A stretch of DNA of 64,000 nucleotides from Noviherbaspirillum sp. Root189 (GTDB lineage: Bacteria > Pseudomonadota > Gammaproteobacteria > Burkholderiales > Burkholderiaceae_D), in NCBI RefSeq assembly GCF_001428545.1, contig NZ_LMHZ01000017.1, positions 47,812 to 111,811 of the forward strand, given 5' to 3'. Of the stretch, positions 53,853 to 63,155 are shown piece by piece. A program made the translations under genes and the position numbers. The notes below the pieces were generated by a model. The model was not told where the DNA came from. It ran no database searches and was given only the letters and a program-made list of their open reading frames with translations. How positions within the stretch are numbered: the first letter of the stretch is position 1; every line of letters starts with the position of its first letter.

Positions 53853-54799
53853 GATGCACCTCCGTTCAGGTGTATGCTGGCAAGCGCAAGCTTGGACAGC
53901 TTGCGCACATCCGAATCGACGTCCTTCATCGCCAGTTCGAGATAGGCGATGGCACGAATGTCGCCGATTTCACCGAGCGCGATGACCGCTTCCTTACGCA
54001 GGTTGCTCATCGGATGCTGCAGCGCCTCGCACAGCGCAGTGACACCCGCCTTCGCACGCAGCTTGCCGAGACTGCGGGCCGCTTTCACGCGCACCTGCCA
54101 GAATTCGTCGTCCATCGCTCGCACCAGATCCGGCACGCCGAGCGTGAGGCCAAGCTTCCCCATCGTGACGGCCGCTTCTTCACGTACCTGCCAAGCAGGG
54201 TCGGTCAACACCCGGCTCAGGGTCGGCTGAATGCTGACCTCGGAGGCGTAGCCAAGCGCGCCAACGGCAATGCGCCGCACTTCCTGATTGGGATCGTTCG
54301 CTGCGGCGTTCGTCAACGCGCCGATCGCTTCCGGTTTCTTCAGGTAGCCGAGCACGCCGACCGCTTCACGCCGTACATTGGGGTTCTCGTCCTGCATGGC
54401 CTGCAAGGCCGGTTCAAACGCGGCGTCAACCCGCAACGCACGGATCGCGTGCAGTGCAGCAGCCTTCACTTCCGGATTACCGTCAGACAGGTAGGGAACA
54501 AGATAGGATGCGCTGGCCGGCTCCTTCAATTCTGCCAGCGTGATCGCGGTGGCCTGTCTGACCTCGGGGTCGCTGTCCTTCAACAGCGGGACCAGCGCTT
54601 CTAGCACCTCGGGTTCTTCATAGCCCTCGATCGCCTTCACCGCCTCCAGCCGCACGCCGGCGTCCGGATCGGCAAGTGCGCTGAGCAGCAACGGCACGAT
54701 ATGGTCCTCTTCCTCCGAGTAAGGCAGATCGATCACGGCGATGCGTCGCACGCCGGCGTCGCTGCTTTGCAGCCTGTCATGAATACTGGTTGCCATCAT
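53849..54799 (-). CDS. HEAT-repeat (PBS-lyase-like) protein
   Basis: 316 residues from ATG 54799, AAGGAG upstream. It consists of about nine HEAT/PBS-type repeats with regular motifs such as DPDAGVRLEAVKAIEGYEEP, DSDPEVRQATAITLAELKEP and NPNVRREAVGVLGYLKKPEA. No catalytic motif. Such repeats often act as a scaffold or as lyase-like chaperones, for example for binding cofactors to proteins. It lies in the middle of the redox operon, so it may hold or assemble the complex of flavoprotein and ferredoxins. Confidence 0.92.
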   Translation of the reverse strand: MMATSIHDRLQSSDAGVRRIAVIDLPYSEEEDHIVPLLLSALADPDAGVRLEAVKAIEGYEEPEVLEALVPLLKDSDPEVRQATAITLAELKEPASASYLVPYLSDGNPEVKAAALHAIRALRVDAAFEPALQAMQDENPNVRREAVGVLGYLKKPEAIGALTNAAANDPNQEVRRIAVGALGYASEVSIQPTLSRVLTDPAWQVREEAAVTMGKLGLTLGVPDLVRAMDDEFWQVRVKAARSLGKLRAKAGVTALCEALQHPMSNLRKEAVIALGEIGDIRAIAYLELAMKDVDSDVRKLSKLALASIHLNGGAS

Positions 54800-54810
54800 C
54801 ACGCGGCTCC

Positions 54811-55044
54811 TTATCGGACGAGGTAGGGAATGTTGACGTGCACGGCACCGGTCGGACAGTCCTGTTCGCACGGCATGCAGTACCAGCATTCATCAAATTT
54901 CATAAAAGCCTTGTTACTCACCATGTCTATGGCGAGTACGTCGAGCGGACAGACATCAACGCAGACGGTGCAACCTTTTTCAGCGATGCATTTCGATTGG
55001 TCGACGACGACCGGGGCTTGGGTTCTAGTGATGGCGATGGTCAT
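54811..55044 (-). CDS. AprB-like 2x[4Fe-4S] ferredoxin, short form
   Basis: 77 residues from ATG 55044. Eight cysteines at 19, 25, 28, 32 (C-x5-C-x2-C-x3-CP) and 53, 56, 59, 63 (C-x2-C-x2-C-x3-CP) bind two [4Fe-4S] clusters. The spacing and the motifs (KCIAEKGCTVCVDVCPLDVL and FDECWYCMPCEQDCPTGAV) match the N-terminal part of APS reductase beta (AprB); the AprB C-terminal tail that embraces the alpha subunit is absent. It follows the AprA-like gene and is probably its electron partner. Confidence 0.9.
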   Translation of the reverse strand: MTIAITRTQAPVVVDQSKCIAEKGCTVCVDVCPLDVLAIDMVSNKAFMKFDECWYCMPCEQDCPTGAVHVNIPYLVR

Positions 55045-55066
55045 GATCTTTCCTTTTCGTGTTCGG

Positions 55067-56794
55067 TTAGTTGATAGCCTTGCCAGCGACGCGCAAGCGC
55101 TGGTAAGCAGCCTTTTCTTCGGCATTCAGTTCGACAATGTAGGGTTCAATTTCACGCTTGCGGAAGGACGTCTTTCCGTCGTCTCCCCGCTTCACGTTCG
55201 TGTGGCAGAACCAGTTTTCGTCGTCCTTCTCCGGGTGGTCGACGCACAGGTGATACAGGCCCCAGCGGCTTTCCGTCCTGAACAGCGAGGCGCGTGCGGC
55301 CAGTTCCGCACAGTCGCGGATCGTGTGTGCTTCCATCGCACGCATCAACTCATGCGGATTTTCAGCACTCATTTCGTTCAGGTCGTCCTTAATTTCGCCG
55401 AAGCGTTCCAGCGCAATTTCCATCTTGCGGGTGATCTTCGGCGGTTGCAGGTAATCGTTGACGATGCGGCGCGTCTTGTACTCGACCTGGAACGGAGTCA
55501 GACCTTCGCTGCGTGACAGCGGCGCCATGATGCGTTTGCGTTCAGCTTCGACCATGTCGGTATTGATGACCGCCGCGGACATGCCCGAGACGTAGTCCGC
55601 GGCATTCTCGCCGCAGAACTTGCCATATACAAAGGCGCCAAGCATGTAGTTGTGTGGAATGCTGGCGCAATCACCTGCCGCATACAGGCCGGGGATGGAA
55701 CACTCGCCTTTCTCGTTGGTCCAGATGCCGGAGGCGCTGTGGCCACTGCAGAAACCGATCTCGGAGATATGCATCTCGATTGCCTTCTGCCGGTAGTTGT
55801 TGCCACGCCCTTCGTGGAAACGGCCGCGGCTCGGGCGTTCATTGGTATGCAGAATGTGTTCGATTTCAGCGATCGTTTCTTCTGCAAGATGGTCGAGCTT
55901 CAGGAATACCGGACCGCGGCCACCTTCGAGTTCGTTGTAGAACTCCAGCATCATCTGGCCGCTCCAGTAGTCGCACTCGATGAAGCGTGCGCCGGTGGAG
56001 TTCGCGGTATAGCCGCCGAATGGGCCAGTCACGTAGGCGCACGCCGGGCCGTTGTAATCCTTGATCAGTGGATTGACCTGGAAGCATTCGAGGTTAGTCA
56101 GTTCTGCGCCGGCGTGATACGCCATCGCGTGGCCTTCGCCGCTGTTGGTCGGATTCTCGTAGGTGCCGAACATGTAGCCGGATGCGGGCAGGCCCAGACG
56201 GCCGGCAGCGCCGGTGCACAGTACGACCGACTTAGCCTTGATCACGTAAAAATCAGCAGTACGGCAGTCGAAGCCCATGACACCGGCAATCTCGCCCTGC
56301 GCGCCAGTAATCAGGCGCGTTGCAACAACACGATTGGTGATGTCAACACGCTGGCGCTTCAGCTGGCGATACAGCACCTTTTTCATGTGATGACCTTCCG
56401 GCATCGGTAGCACATAGCTACCGAGATGGTGCACCTTGCGCACAGCGAAGTCGCCGGTTTCATCCTTCTCAAATTTCACGCCCCAGCGATCGAGCTCCTC
56501 GATCATCGCGTAGCTGTTCGATGCATACGCATACACGCCTTTCTGATCGACGATGCCGTCGTTGGCCACGGTGATTTCCTTTGTATACTGCTCGGGTGTC
56601 GCATGGCCTGGAATCACCGCATTATTCAAGCCGTCCATGCCCATGGAGATGGCGCCGCTGCGCTTGACATTGGCCTTTTCCAACACCAGCACGCGCAACT
56701 TAGGATTTTTTTCCTTGGCCTTTACGGCAGCCATTGGGCCGCCGGTACCGCCTCCCACGATTACAAGGTCGTATTCTAGTTCGATGGTTTTCAT
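55067..56794 (-). CDS. AprA-like FAD-binding oxidoreductase (fumarate reductase/APS reductase alpha family)
   Basis: 575 residues. FAD-binding GGGTGGPMAAVKAKEKNPKL at about 12-31, the flavoprotein core to about 430 with AAGDCASIPHNYMLGAFVYG, and a C-terminal domain with SRWGLYHLCVDHPEKDDENW like AprA. It belongs to the FRD/SDH flavoprotein superfamily and is closest in shape to APS reductase alpha; the partner is the small ferredoxin at 54811. No other sulfate-reduction gene (dsrAB, qmo, sat) is present. I infer an oxidoreductase acting on an imported organosulfur substrate; the reaction is not known. First gene of the redox operon. Confidence 0.85.
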   Translation of the reverse strand: MKTIELEYDLVIVGGGTGGPMAAVKAKEKNPKLRVLVLEKANVKRSGAISMGMDGLNNAVIPGHATPEQYTKEITVANDGIVDQKGVYAYASNSYAMIEELDRWGVKFEKDETGDFAVRKVHHLGSYVLPMPEGHHMKKVLYRQLKRQRVDITNRVVATRLITGAQGEIAGVMGFDCRTADFYVIKAKSVVLCTGAAGRLGLPASGYMFGTYENPTNSGEGHAMAYHAGAELTNLECFQVNPLIKDYNGPACAYVTGPFGGYTANSTGARFIECDYWSGQMMLEFYNELEGGRGPVFLKLDHLAEETIAEIEHILHTNERPSRGRFHEGRGNNYRQKAIEMHISEIGFCSGHSASGIWTNEKGECSIPGLYAAGDCASIPHNYMLGAFVYGKFCGENAADYVSGMSAAVINTDMVEAERKRIMAPLSRSEGLTPFQVEYKTRRIVNDYLQPPKITRKMEIALERFGEIKDDLNEMSAENPHELMRAMEAHTIRDCAELAARASLFRTESRWGLYHLCVDHPEKDDENWFCHTNVKRGDDGKTSFRKREIEPYIVELNAEEKAAYQRLRVAGKAIN

Positions 56795-57175
56795 GTCACC
56801 CTTTCAGTAAAGTTTGCGTGCGACATCGCTATCGCGTCTCGTCATAGCTCGTCATAACCAGTTCAGCAAAACGCGTGCCAATCGGTTTGACGGGCTATAC
56901 GGCGAATAGCAGGGGTGGAATGATCAGGAACGGTGCGAAGAAGAAAAGAATGTCGTCTTCTGGTGAAGAGCCACCCAAATTGGGGCGAGGTCCGGCGGTC
57001 GGCATGCCAGCCCGTGGAGGTAGGCGGGTTCGGTGAGAGCGATGCATTGCTCCTGATGCGTTAAGCATCAACGACGAGGCGAAAGAGTATGTCGGGGAAA
57101 GCGAACAGAGGCTTTCAATCTTGCCAAGGTGGCTCGTTGCATAAACGGCGTTGCGACCCTCTATGGGCCGTGCTG
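56795..57175. other. Control region before the AprA-like gene
   Basis: About 380 bp. It contains the minus-strand promoter TTGGCA (56881-56876) and TTATGA (56857-56852), 18 bp apart, and the operator at 56847-56864. Elsewhere there are two small hairpins near 57040-57075 (TGATGC/GCATCA) without a T-run. No gene seen. Confidence 0.5.
56847..56864. promoter_or_regulatory. Operator before the AprA-like gene
   Basis: AGCTCGTCATAACCAGTT covers the -10 box (TTATGA on the minus strand) of the inferred promoter and matches 16 of 18 bases of the tauE-like operator. A partial second copy, CTCGTCATA, occurs eight to ten bases further at 56839. I infer that the GntR regulator at 57176-57910 binds here. 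Confidence 0.7.
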
Positions 57176-57910
57176 TCAGCGCAGAATCTTAATCTTGTAT
57201 TTGAAGGTTTCGGCGCGGTAGTGCAGATATTCGAATACCAGCGGCTTGTTTTGTTCGACGTAAGTGAGCCGTTCGATGCGAAGAATTGGAGAGCCAGCGG
57301 CTACCTTGAGACGGCCGGCGACCTCGCTGCTGGCAACAGTGGCGTCGATTTCCAGATCCGCCGAATGCAGCGGCTGCCGCAACTGGTTTTCTAGCAAGAA
57401 AAATAAGTCTTTTTCACGCAGGTTTTTTTCGCTCAGTCGCGAGCCCACTTCGTCTGGCACCCACGAATAGTCAATCGACACCGGTTCTCTGTTCAGATAG
57501 CGGATCCGGCGAATCTCTGTAACCGCGCTGCCTTCGTCTAAATTCAGCTTTGCGCACACGATGCTCGATCCCTTGACCGTTTTTAGGCCGAACACTTCCG
57601 AAAACGTTTCATGTCCGAGCCGATGCATCGCCTCGCCAAAACCTTGCAGCTGAGTCAGCTCCTGCGATACGTTCGGCATCGCTACGAAAGTGCCTTTACC
57701 GTGCACCTTGAACAGCAAACCTTCCTTCTGCAAATCGTTGATCGCCTGACGCACCGTGATCCGGCTAACGCCGAAGGCGGCGATCATTTCGCTTTCCGAA
57801 GGTAGCTGCTGATGTCCGACATAGGTGCCGTCGATGATCTTGGCGCGCAGCGCTTCCTTGATCTGCGTATACAGAGGAACGGTCGAAGAACGGGGAAGTT
57901 GAATCTTCAA
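57176..57910 (-). CDS. GntR/HutC-family regulator of the AprA-like operon
   Basis: 244 residues. The winged helix-turn-helix at about 10-75 has LPSESEMIAAFGVSRITVRQ AINDLQKEGLL, the GntR signature, then a UTRA domain of the HutC group (SQELTQLQGFGEAMHRLGHE and EIRRIRYLNREPVSIDYSWV). UTRA domains bind a small ligand such as a histidine derivative or a sugar. It lies upstream on the same strand as the AprA-like operon with 380 bp between, the place of a repressor. Confidence 0.93.
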   Translation of the reverse strand: MKIQLPRSSTVPLYTQIKEALRAKIIDGTYVGHQQLPSESEMIAAFGVSRITVRQAINDLQKEGLLFKVHGKGTFVAMPNVSQELTQLQGFGEAMHRLGHETFSEVFGLKTVKGSSIVCAKLNLDEGSAVTEIRRIRYLNREPVSIDYSWVPDEVGSRLSEKNLREKDLFFLLENQLRQPLHSADLEIDATVASSEVAGRLKVAAGSPILRIERLTYVEQNKPLVFEYLHYRAETFKYKIKILR

Positions 57911-58446
57911 AGTGACTTTGGTAAGAAAATGAACTGTTGCTCATTATAGGGCCGCTTTGACGGAATAGCATGATTCATGCCCATTAGATGCGGCGGTGAC
58001 CAGCTTGTAGGTCGCACTTATCGCTTTCGTACTGTAACGAATTCGATACCGAGCAACTCTACGACTGTTCGTCATTGGTTTTTCGGTCGATTCCGAAAGC
58101 TGGTTGCCTCTCTTAGCGAATTCGAGGTCACTTAATCGACCTACCTTGCAACGGGCGACGCCTCATTCAAGTGCGCTTTACATGATATTGAATGTTCGCT
58201 TTGGGCGGCGCCGTGAAAAGGCGATACAGGGGCGATAACATGCACCATCTGAAGTGGCTGAAGTGCACTGGACGATCGTTGTGAGTCGCTTGCCTTGCCA
58301 GTCCACAAGTTTCCCACTTGCCTATTCCTTTAAATGCTCTGACGACTGTTAGGCTACGGATTAGAATGGGAACGAGGAAGATGTCAGACACACACAGTAT
58401 CAGTACTGCCACCAAACTTGCATTTCTTCAAGATGAAGGAGCCTCC
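57911..58446. other. Divergent control region of the GntR and ilvD genes
   Basis: About 535 bp without a recognisable gene between the GntR start and ilvD. A minus-strand frame at 58167-58415 has no domain. No clear operator was found. Confidence 0.35.
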
Positions 58447-60120
58447 ATGTCATATAACCGCCGCTCCAAGAATGTTACGCAAGGGGTCGCACGCAGCCCC
58501 AACCGATCGATGTATTACGCAATGGGATATGAGAAGGAAGACTTCGACAAGCCGATGATTGGAATAGCGAATGGCCATTCAACTATTACGCCTTGCAATT
58601 CAGGACTGCAACGACTGGCGGATGTGGCTATAGCGGCCGTAAAAGATTCCGGCGCGAACCCGCAGGTGTTTGGTACACCGACGATTTCGGATGGCATGTC
58701 GATGGGCACGGAAGGGATGAAATATTCCCTAGTCTCGCGAGAAGTCATTGCAGACTGCATCGAGACGGCGGTCAACGGACAATGGATGGACGGCTGCGTC
58801 GTCATCGGCGGATGCGATAAGAATATGCCCGGCGGCATGATAGCACTCGCTCGGATCAATGTCCCTGGCATCTACATCTATGGCGGTACCATCAAGCCCG
58901 GGAAATGGAAGGGCAAGGACCTTACAATCGTCTCTGCGTTTGAGGCAGTAGGGGAATTCACAGCAGGGCGTATGTCCCAGGAAGATTTCGACGGCATTGA
59001 GAGGAACGCCTGTCCTTCCTCCGGATCCTGCGGCGGTATGTACACCGCGAATACGATGTCTTCCTCATTTGAAGCGCTCGGAATGGCACTTCTATGTTCA
59101 TCCACGATGGCAAATCCGGATGAGGAAAAAGTGAGTTCAGCCGCAGCGTCTGCACGCGTCTTGGTGGAGGCAGTGAAACGTGATCTGAAACCACGTGACA
59201 TTATCACCCGCAAATCGATCGAAAACGCCGTTAGCGTAATCATGGCAACAGGTGGGTCTACGAACGCAGTTCTGCACTATCTTGCTATTGCAAACGCCGC
59301 CGAAGTTGAATGGACGATTGATGACTTTGAGCGCATCCGGCGTAAGGTGCCGGTGATTTGTGACCTTAAACCTTCCGGGCAATATGTGGCTACTGATCTG
59401 CACACTGCCGGCGGCATCCCGCAGGTAATGAAGATTCTGCTGAACGCTGGCCTCTTGCACGGCGATTGCATGACCATTACGGGCCGGACTCTCGCCGAAG
59501 AACTTGGCGAAATTCCTGACCAACCACGCGCTGATCAATCCGTCATTTTCCCAGTAGAGAAGGCACTATATCAGCAGGGCCACCTGGCCATCCTAAAAGG
59601 CAACCTTTCACCGGACGGTTGTGTTGCGAAAATTACCGGTCTAAAGAACCCCGTCATCACAGGACCGGCACGGGTATTCGATGACGAGATGTCGGCCATG
59701 GACGCCATTCTTAGCGACAAGATCAAAGCAGGGGATGTGATGGTACTTCGCTACCTGGGTCCCAAAGGCGGCCCTGGAATGCCTGAAATGCTTGCTCCGA
59801 CTTCTGCCATTATAGGAAAAGGACTTGGGGAATCAGTAGGCCTTATCACGGATGGGCGCTTTTCTGGCGGTACTTGGGGGATGGTGGTCGGTCACGTTAC
59901 TCCCGAGGCGTTTGTAGGCGGTACGATTGCGCTGGTACAAGAGGGAGACAGCGTCACTATCGACGCACTACAACAATTAATTCAATTAATCGTACCGGAC
60001 GACGAGATCGCACGCCGCCGTGCAAGCTGGAAGCAGCCGGCACCCCGTTACACGCGCGGCGTACTTGGAAAGTTTGCTGTGCTTGCGACGCCAGCATCTC
60101 AGGGAGCGAGCACATGTTAA
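58447..60120 (+). CDS. ilvD: Dihydroxy-acid dehydratase
   Basis: 557 residues from ATG 58447, with AAGGAG at 58437-58441; a longer frame from 58318 lacks support. It has the family's cluster-binding motifs: [15 protein letters not shown] near 123, [20 protein letters not shown] near 190, and [15 protein letters not shown]. It makes the 2-oxo acids of valine and isoleucine from dihydroxy acids in the cytoplasm with an Fe-S cluster. Both half sites and the final [20 protein letters not shown] are intact. It is a single gene. Length is within the normal 550-620. Confidence 0.95.
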   Translation: MSYNRRSKNVTQGVARSPNRSMYYAMGYEKEDFDKPMIGIANGHSTITPCNSGLQRLADVAIAAVKDSGANPQVFGTPTISDGMSMGTEGMKYSLVSREVIADCIETAVNGQWMDGCVVIGGCDKNMPGGMIALARINVPGIYIYGGTIKPGKWKGKDLTIVSAFEAVGEFTAGRMSQEDFDGIERNACPSSGSCGGMYTANTMSSSFEALGMALLCSSTMANPDEEKVSSAAASARVLVEAVKRDLKPRDIITRKSIENAVSVIMATGGSTNAVLHYLAIANAAEVEWTIDDFERIRRKVPVICDLKPSGQYVATDLHTAGGIPQVMKILLNAGLLHGDCMTITGRTLAEELGEIPDQPRADQSVIFPVEKALYQQGHLAILKGNLSPDGCVAKITGLKNPVITGPARVFDDEMSAMDAILSDKIKAGDVMVLRYLGPKGGPGMPEMLAPTSAIIGKGLGESVGLITDGRFSGGTWGMVVGHVTPEAFVGGTIALVQEGDSVTIDALQQLIQLIVPDDEIARRRASWKQPAPRYTRGVLGKFAVLATPASQGASTC

Positions 60121-60382
60121 GCGCTATGTTTCTTACTGGTTCTTAACGGCCGTCGGCACGCCAAGCGGAAACAGCTTCTTTAGACAGGTGCAGGCTGAAA
60201 GTGAGCGGAATACAGACACAGGTACAGGGAAAATTAGTATGCTGTATGTATATACAGCCAAGAAATTAGAGAATCAGAACAGGGTGGCTGATCTCTATAC
60301 GATCCTATTGTGTACCACTAAATAATACGCCATCGTTTTTACATAAAGAAAGTCTGCTACATTTTTTATGTAAGGAGTTTAG

Positions 60383-60550
60383 ACCAATCCCAACCTGTAA
60401 CGTGACAAATGAGATCGGTGGATTTTTTTGACTGGCAAGGCGCAGGAGGAGTCAATAGCGGGCTATTGACGACGAGTGCAACGCCGGCGGACGGCTCGGC
60501 GCCCCCGGAAAAAGACGCGATCCCATGGTGCGTTATGGGTTGGGATTGGT
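60383..60550. repeat. MITE-like element with 13-bp terminal inverted repeats
   Basis: ACCAATCCCAACC at 60383-60395 is the exact reverse complement of GGTTGGGATTGGT at 60538-60550. Inside is a second palindrome, GTCAATAGC (60451-60459) and GCTATTGAC (60462-60470), within the run CAGGAGGAGTCAATAGCGG, and GGCAAGGCGC / GCAACGCC as inner pairs. It has no coding potential. This looks like a miniature inverted-repeat element of a type common in betaproteobacteria. The bases 60121-60382 before it hold nothing recognisable. Confidence 0.65.
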
Positions 60551-60551
60551 A

Positions 60552-63155
60552 TTAGATAGCGGACTGATCCTTCTCCAGGGTATGGGAACTGTCGCGGGCG
60601 ACCATGAACTTGTCGAAGTCCTCTGGCGGCAGTGGTTCACTGAAGAAGTAACCTTGGAACGCATCGCATACGCACCTGTCGAGAAAATCGAACTGACCTA
60701 GTGTCATTACGCCTTCCGCGACGACCTTCAGACCCAAATTACGACCCAGCGTAATGATGGTCTTTACCAGCGTTGCGTCCTCCTGATTTACCAGTACGTC
60801 CCTGACAAAGGATTGATCTATTTTCAGTTGCTCAAAAGGTAATCGCCTGAGATATGAAAGCGATGAATAGCCGGTACCGAAGTCGTCCAAGGAAAATTCA
60901 ATTCCAAGCGTCCTCAGCTGATCCATCTTTTCTGCTGTGCCGTTGACGTCTTCAAGCAAAAGACTTTCTGTCAGTTCCAACTTTAGTTGGCGAGGGTTAG
61001 CGCCACTCTTATTGACGACTGCAATTATCTGATCCGCGAAATCGGGCTGACGAAATTGTCGGGCGCTCACGTTTACTGCCATGCTTATCTGCGCAGTTTC
61101 TTGCCGAGTGGCCCACTTCGCCAATTGATGACACGCCGTTTCCAATATCCACTCGCCAAGGGGCAGAATCAATCCAGTATCTTCAGCAAGATGAATGAAG
61201 TGGACTGGGGAAATCATGCCTTGCTGCGGATGTCTCCATCGTAGCAACGCTTCCGTACCAACAACCTGGCCATCACGGTCCACCTGAGGCTGGTAATACA
61301 AGAGAAAGTCATGATCCAGAAGGCTGCGACGCATGTTGGCTTCCATCGCAACCCGCGCCGTGATCGCTGCTTGCATTTCAGGATCGAAGAAACGTATTGT
61401 ATTTCGACCGGCTGCTTTCGCTTGATACATGGCGAGGTCCGCATGTTTAAGCAGCTCCTCTACGGTTACGGAGAGTCCCTGGAAGAGGGCAACGCCAATA
61501 CTAGGGGTAGTGTGGTGCTCATACTTGTTTAGATCGAAAGGTGTATTGAGTGCCGCCCGTATTTGTTCCGCAATGGTGTCAGCATGGCCGACTGCATCTA
61601 TAGAGTGCTTGCCAATCTGACCTAGCACCACGACAAATTCATCTCCTCCCCATCGTGCCACTGTGTCACCTTCCCGCACAGTTTGCGATAGCCGCTGTGC
61701 GACCTGCTGTAGCAGTAAGTCTCCCATGTCGTGTCCGAGAGTATCATTGAGCACCTTGAAGTTGTCGAGATCAATGAACATGACGGCTCCAACGCTACCG
61801 CGTCGGCTAGCCATCAGCTCATGTTCCAATCGATCAAGAAGCAGCTGCCGATTAGGCAACCCGGTCAGTGAGTCGTAAAAGGCGAGCGTATGTATTTCGC
61901 GCTGCGCAGCCTTCCGATCTGTAATATCGGTGTGAATCGAGAGAATCGATTGTGGGTCATCATTGTCATCTCTTACCAAGGTGGAGCGACCTTCGACAAC
62001 GAAACAAGTACCGTTCTTGCGCCGTACAGTCAGTTCACCGCGCCACTCACCGGACTTCAATACTTCGTTCACAACCGCATTGAACATTGGGGAGTTCTCG
62101 CAACATAGCTCCTGTTCAGATTTGCCGAGTGCCTCTTCCTTCGTCCTGCCATAAAGCCGTTCAGCACTCTTGTTCCAGAAGATAATTTTCTCATCCATGT
62201 TGACGACAAAAATGGCGTCCTGTGCCTTATCAAGCAGAGAAGCTTGTTCACGAAACCGCTGCTCGTTTTCCTTCAGGGTTGCCAAGGCCTGCTCGCGTTC
62301 AATGACGACACTCACCATGTACGAGCAAGCCTTGAGTAACTCCATTTCTGCCAGCTCTGGCGACCGAGGGGCATCCGAATACACAGCAAATGTCCCATAT
62401 ACTTGCCCAGTGCTGCCTATAATTGGCATCGACCAACACGCTCGCAATGCACTACGCAACGCCAAGTCGCGGTAATTGACCCAAAGTGGGTCGCTGCTGA
62501 TGTCTGCAACAATAACAGGCTGGCCCAGGTAAGCGGCGGTCCCGCACGATCCGACAACAGGACCTATTTCAACTCCATTGATTGCGTCGATAAACTCCTG
62601 GGGAAGCTTTGGAGCGGCGCCGTGGTGTAGGCGGCGTGTTTTGGCGTCGAGTAACAGAACCGAAGCACGAGTGCGGGCGTCCTGTGATTGAGCAACGTCT
62701 ATAACGGCAACTAAAATTTCGTCAAGCGGCGCACCAGCCGCAATGCGCTCCATGATGCGCATTTGCGCATTGGTGAACGCCTCACGTCGGCGTCGGCTGG
62801 TCACATCCTTAAAATACACGGCTAGTCCGTCATTGATCGGATGGGCGTGGACTTCGAACCATTGCTTCCAAGGGGCGTTGTAATTCTCGAATTCTATGGA
62901 TCGACGCTCGTCCATCGCGCGCCGGCATTCACGTTCGAAATCTGTCCCAACCGCTTCCTTGAACGCATCCCAGAGATCTCGCAGGAGGAGCGCGTGCCGT
63001 GGCTGCTGTAAAACAGCTTCAGCGCTCTTGTTGATAAACGTTAATCGCCATGCCCGATCGACTGTAAAGAAAGCGTCGGTAATGTCATCCAAGGTCGGTA
63101 TCAGACCATTTGATGGCCTGATGGATTGCGTTTCATCCTTTCCTGACCGTTCCAT
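60552..63155 (-). CDS. PAS/GAF/PAS-GGDEF-EAL cyclic di-GMP protein
   Basis: 867 residues, no membrane segment. Order: PAS about 10-120 (DDITDAFFTVDRAWRLTFIN), GAF about 135-290 (RTRASVLLLDAKTRRLHHGA), PAS about 300-420 (DKAQDAIFVVNMDEKIIFWN), GGDEF about 425-590 with intact WGGDEFVVVLG near 505, EAL about 610-850 with intact TEALLRWRHPQ and DDFGTGYSSLSYLRRL. Both catalytic sites look whole, so it could make or break cyclic di-GMP; which dominates is not visible. Closest to soluble PAS-GGDEF-EAL regulators. Stand-alone gene. Confidence 0.95.
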   Translation of the reverse strand: MERSGKDETQSIRPSNGLIPTLDDITDAFFTVDRAWRLTFINKSAEAVLQQPRHALLLRDLWDAFKEAVGTDFERECRRAMDERRSIEFENYNAPWKQWFEVHAHPINDGLAVYFKDVTSRRRREAFTNAQMRIMERIAAGAPLDEILVAVIDVAQSQDARTRASVLLLDAKTRRLHHGAAPKLPQEFIDAINGVEIGPVVGSCGTAAYLGQPVIVADISSDPLWVNYRDLALRSALRACWSMPIIGSTGQVYGTFAVYSDAPRSPELAEMELLKACSYMVSVVIEREQALATLKENEQRFREQASLLDKAQDAIFVVNMDEKIIFWNKSAERLYGRTKEEALGKSEQELCCENSPMFNAVVNEVLKSGEWRGELTVRRKNGTCFVVEGRSTLVRDDNDDPQSILSIHTDITDRKAAQREIHTLAFYDSLTGLPNRQLLLDRLEHELMASRRGSVGAVMFIDLDNFKVLNDTLGHDMGDLLLQQVAQRLSQTVREGDTVARWGGDEFVVVLGQIGKHSIDAVGHADTIAEQIRAALNTPFDLNKYEHHTTPSIGVALFQGLSVTVEELLKHADLAMYQAKAAGRNTIRFFDPEMQAAITARVAMEANMRRSLLDHDFLLYYQPQVDRDGQVVGTEALLRWRHPQQGMISPVHFIHLAEDTGLILPLGEWILETACHQLAKWATRQETAQISMAVNVSARQFRQPDFADQIIAVVNKSGANPRQLKLELTESLLLEDVNGTAEKMDQLRTLGIEFSLDDFGTGYSSLSYLRRLPFEQLKIDQSFVRDVLVNQEDATLVKTIITLGRNLGLKVVAEGVMTLGQFDFLDRCVCDAFQGYFFSEPLPPEDFDKFMVARDSSHTLEKDQSAI

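Noticed and set aside
46853..57910. The redox cluster being ordinary assimilatory or dissimilatory sulfate reduction
   Set aside because: No sat, cysH, dsrAB, qmo or sulfite reductase gene is present and the AprB-like protein is short; only the two Apr-like genes resemble that pathway.
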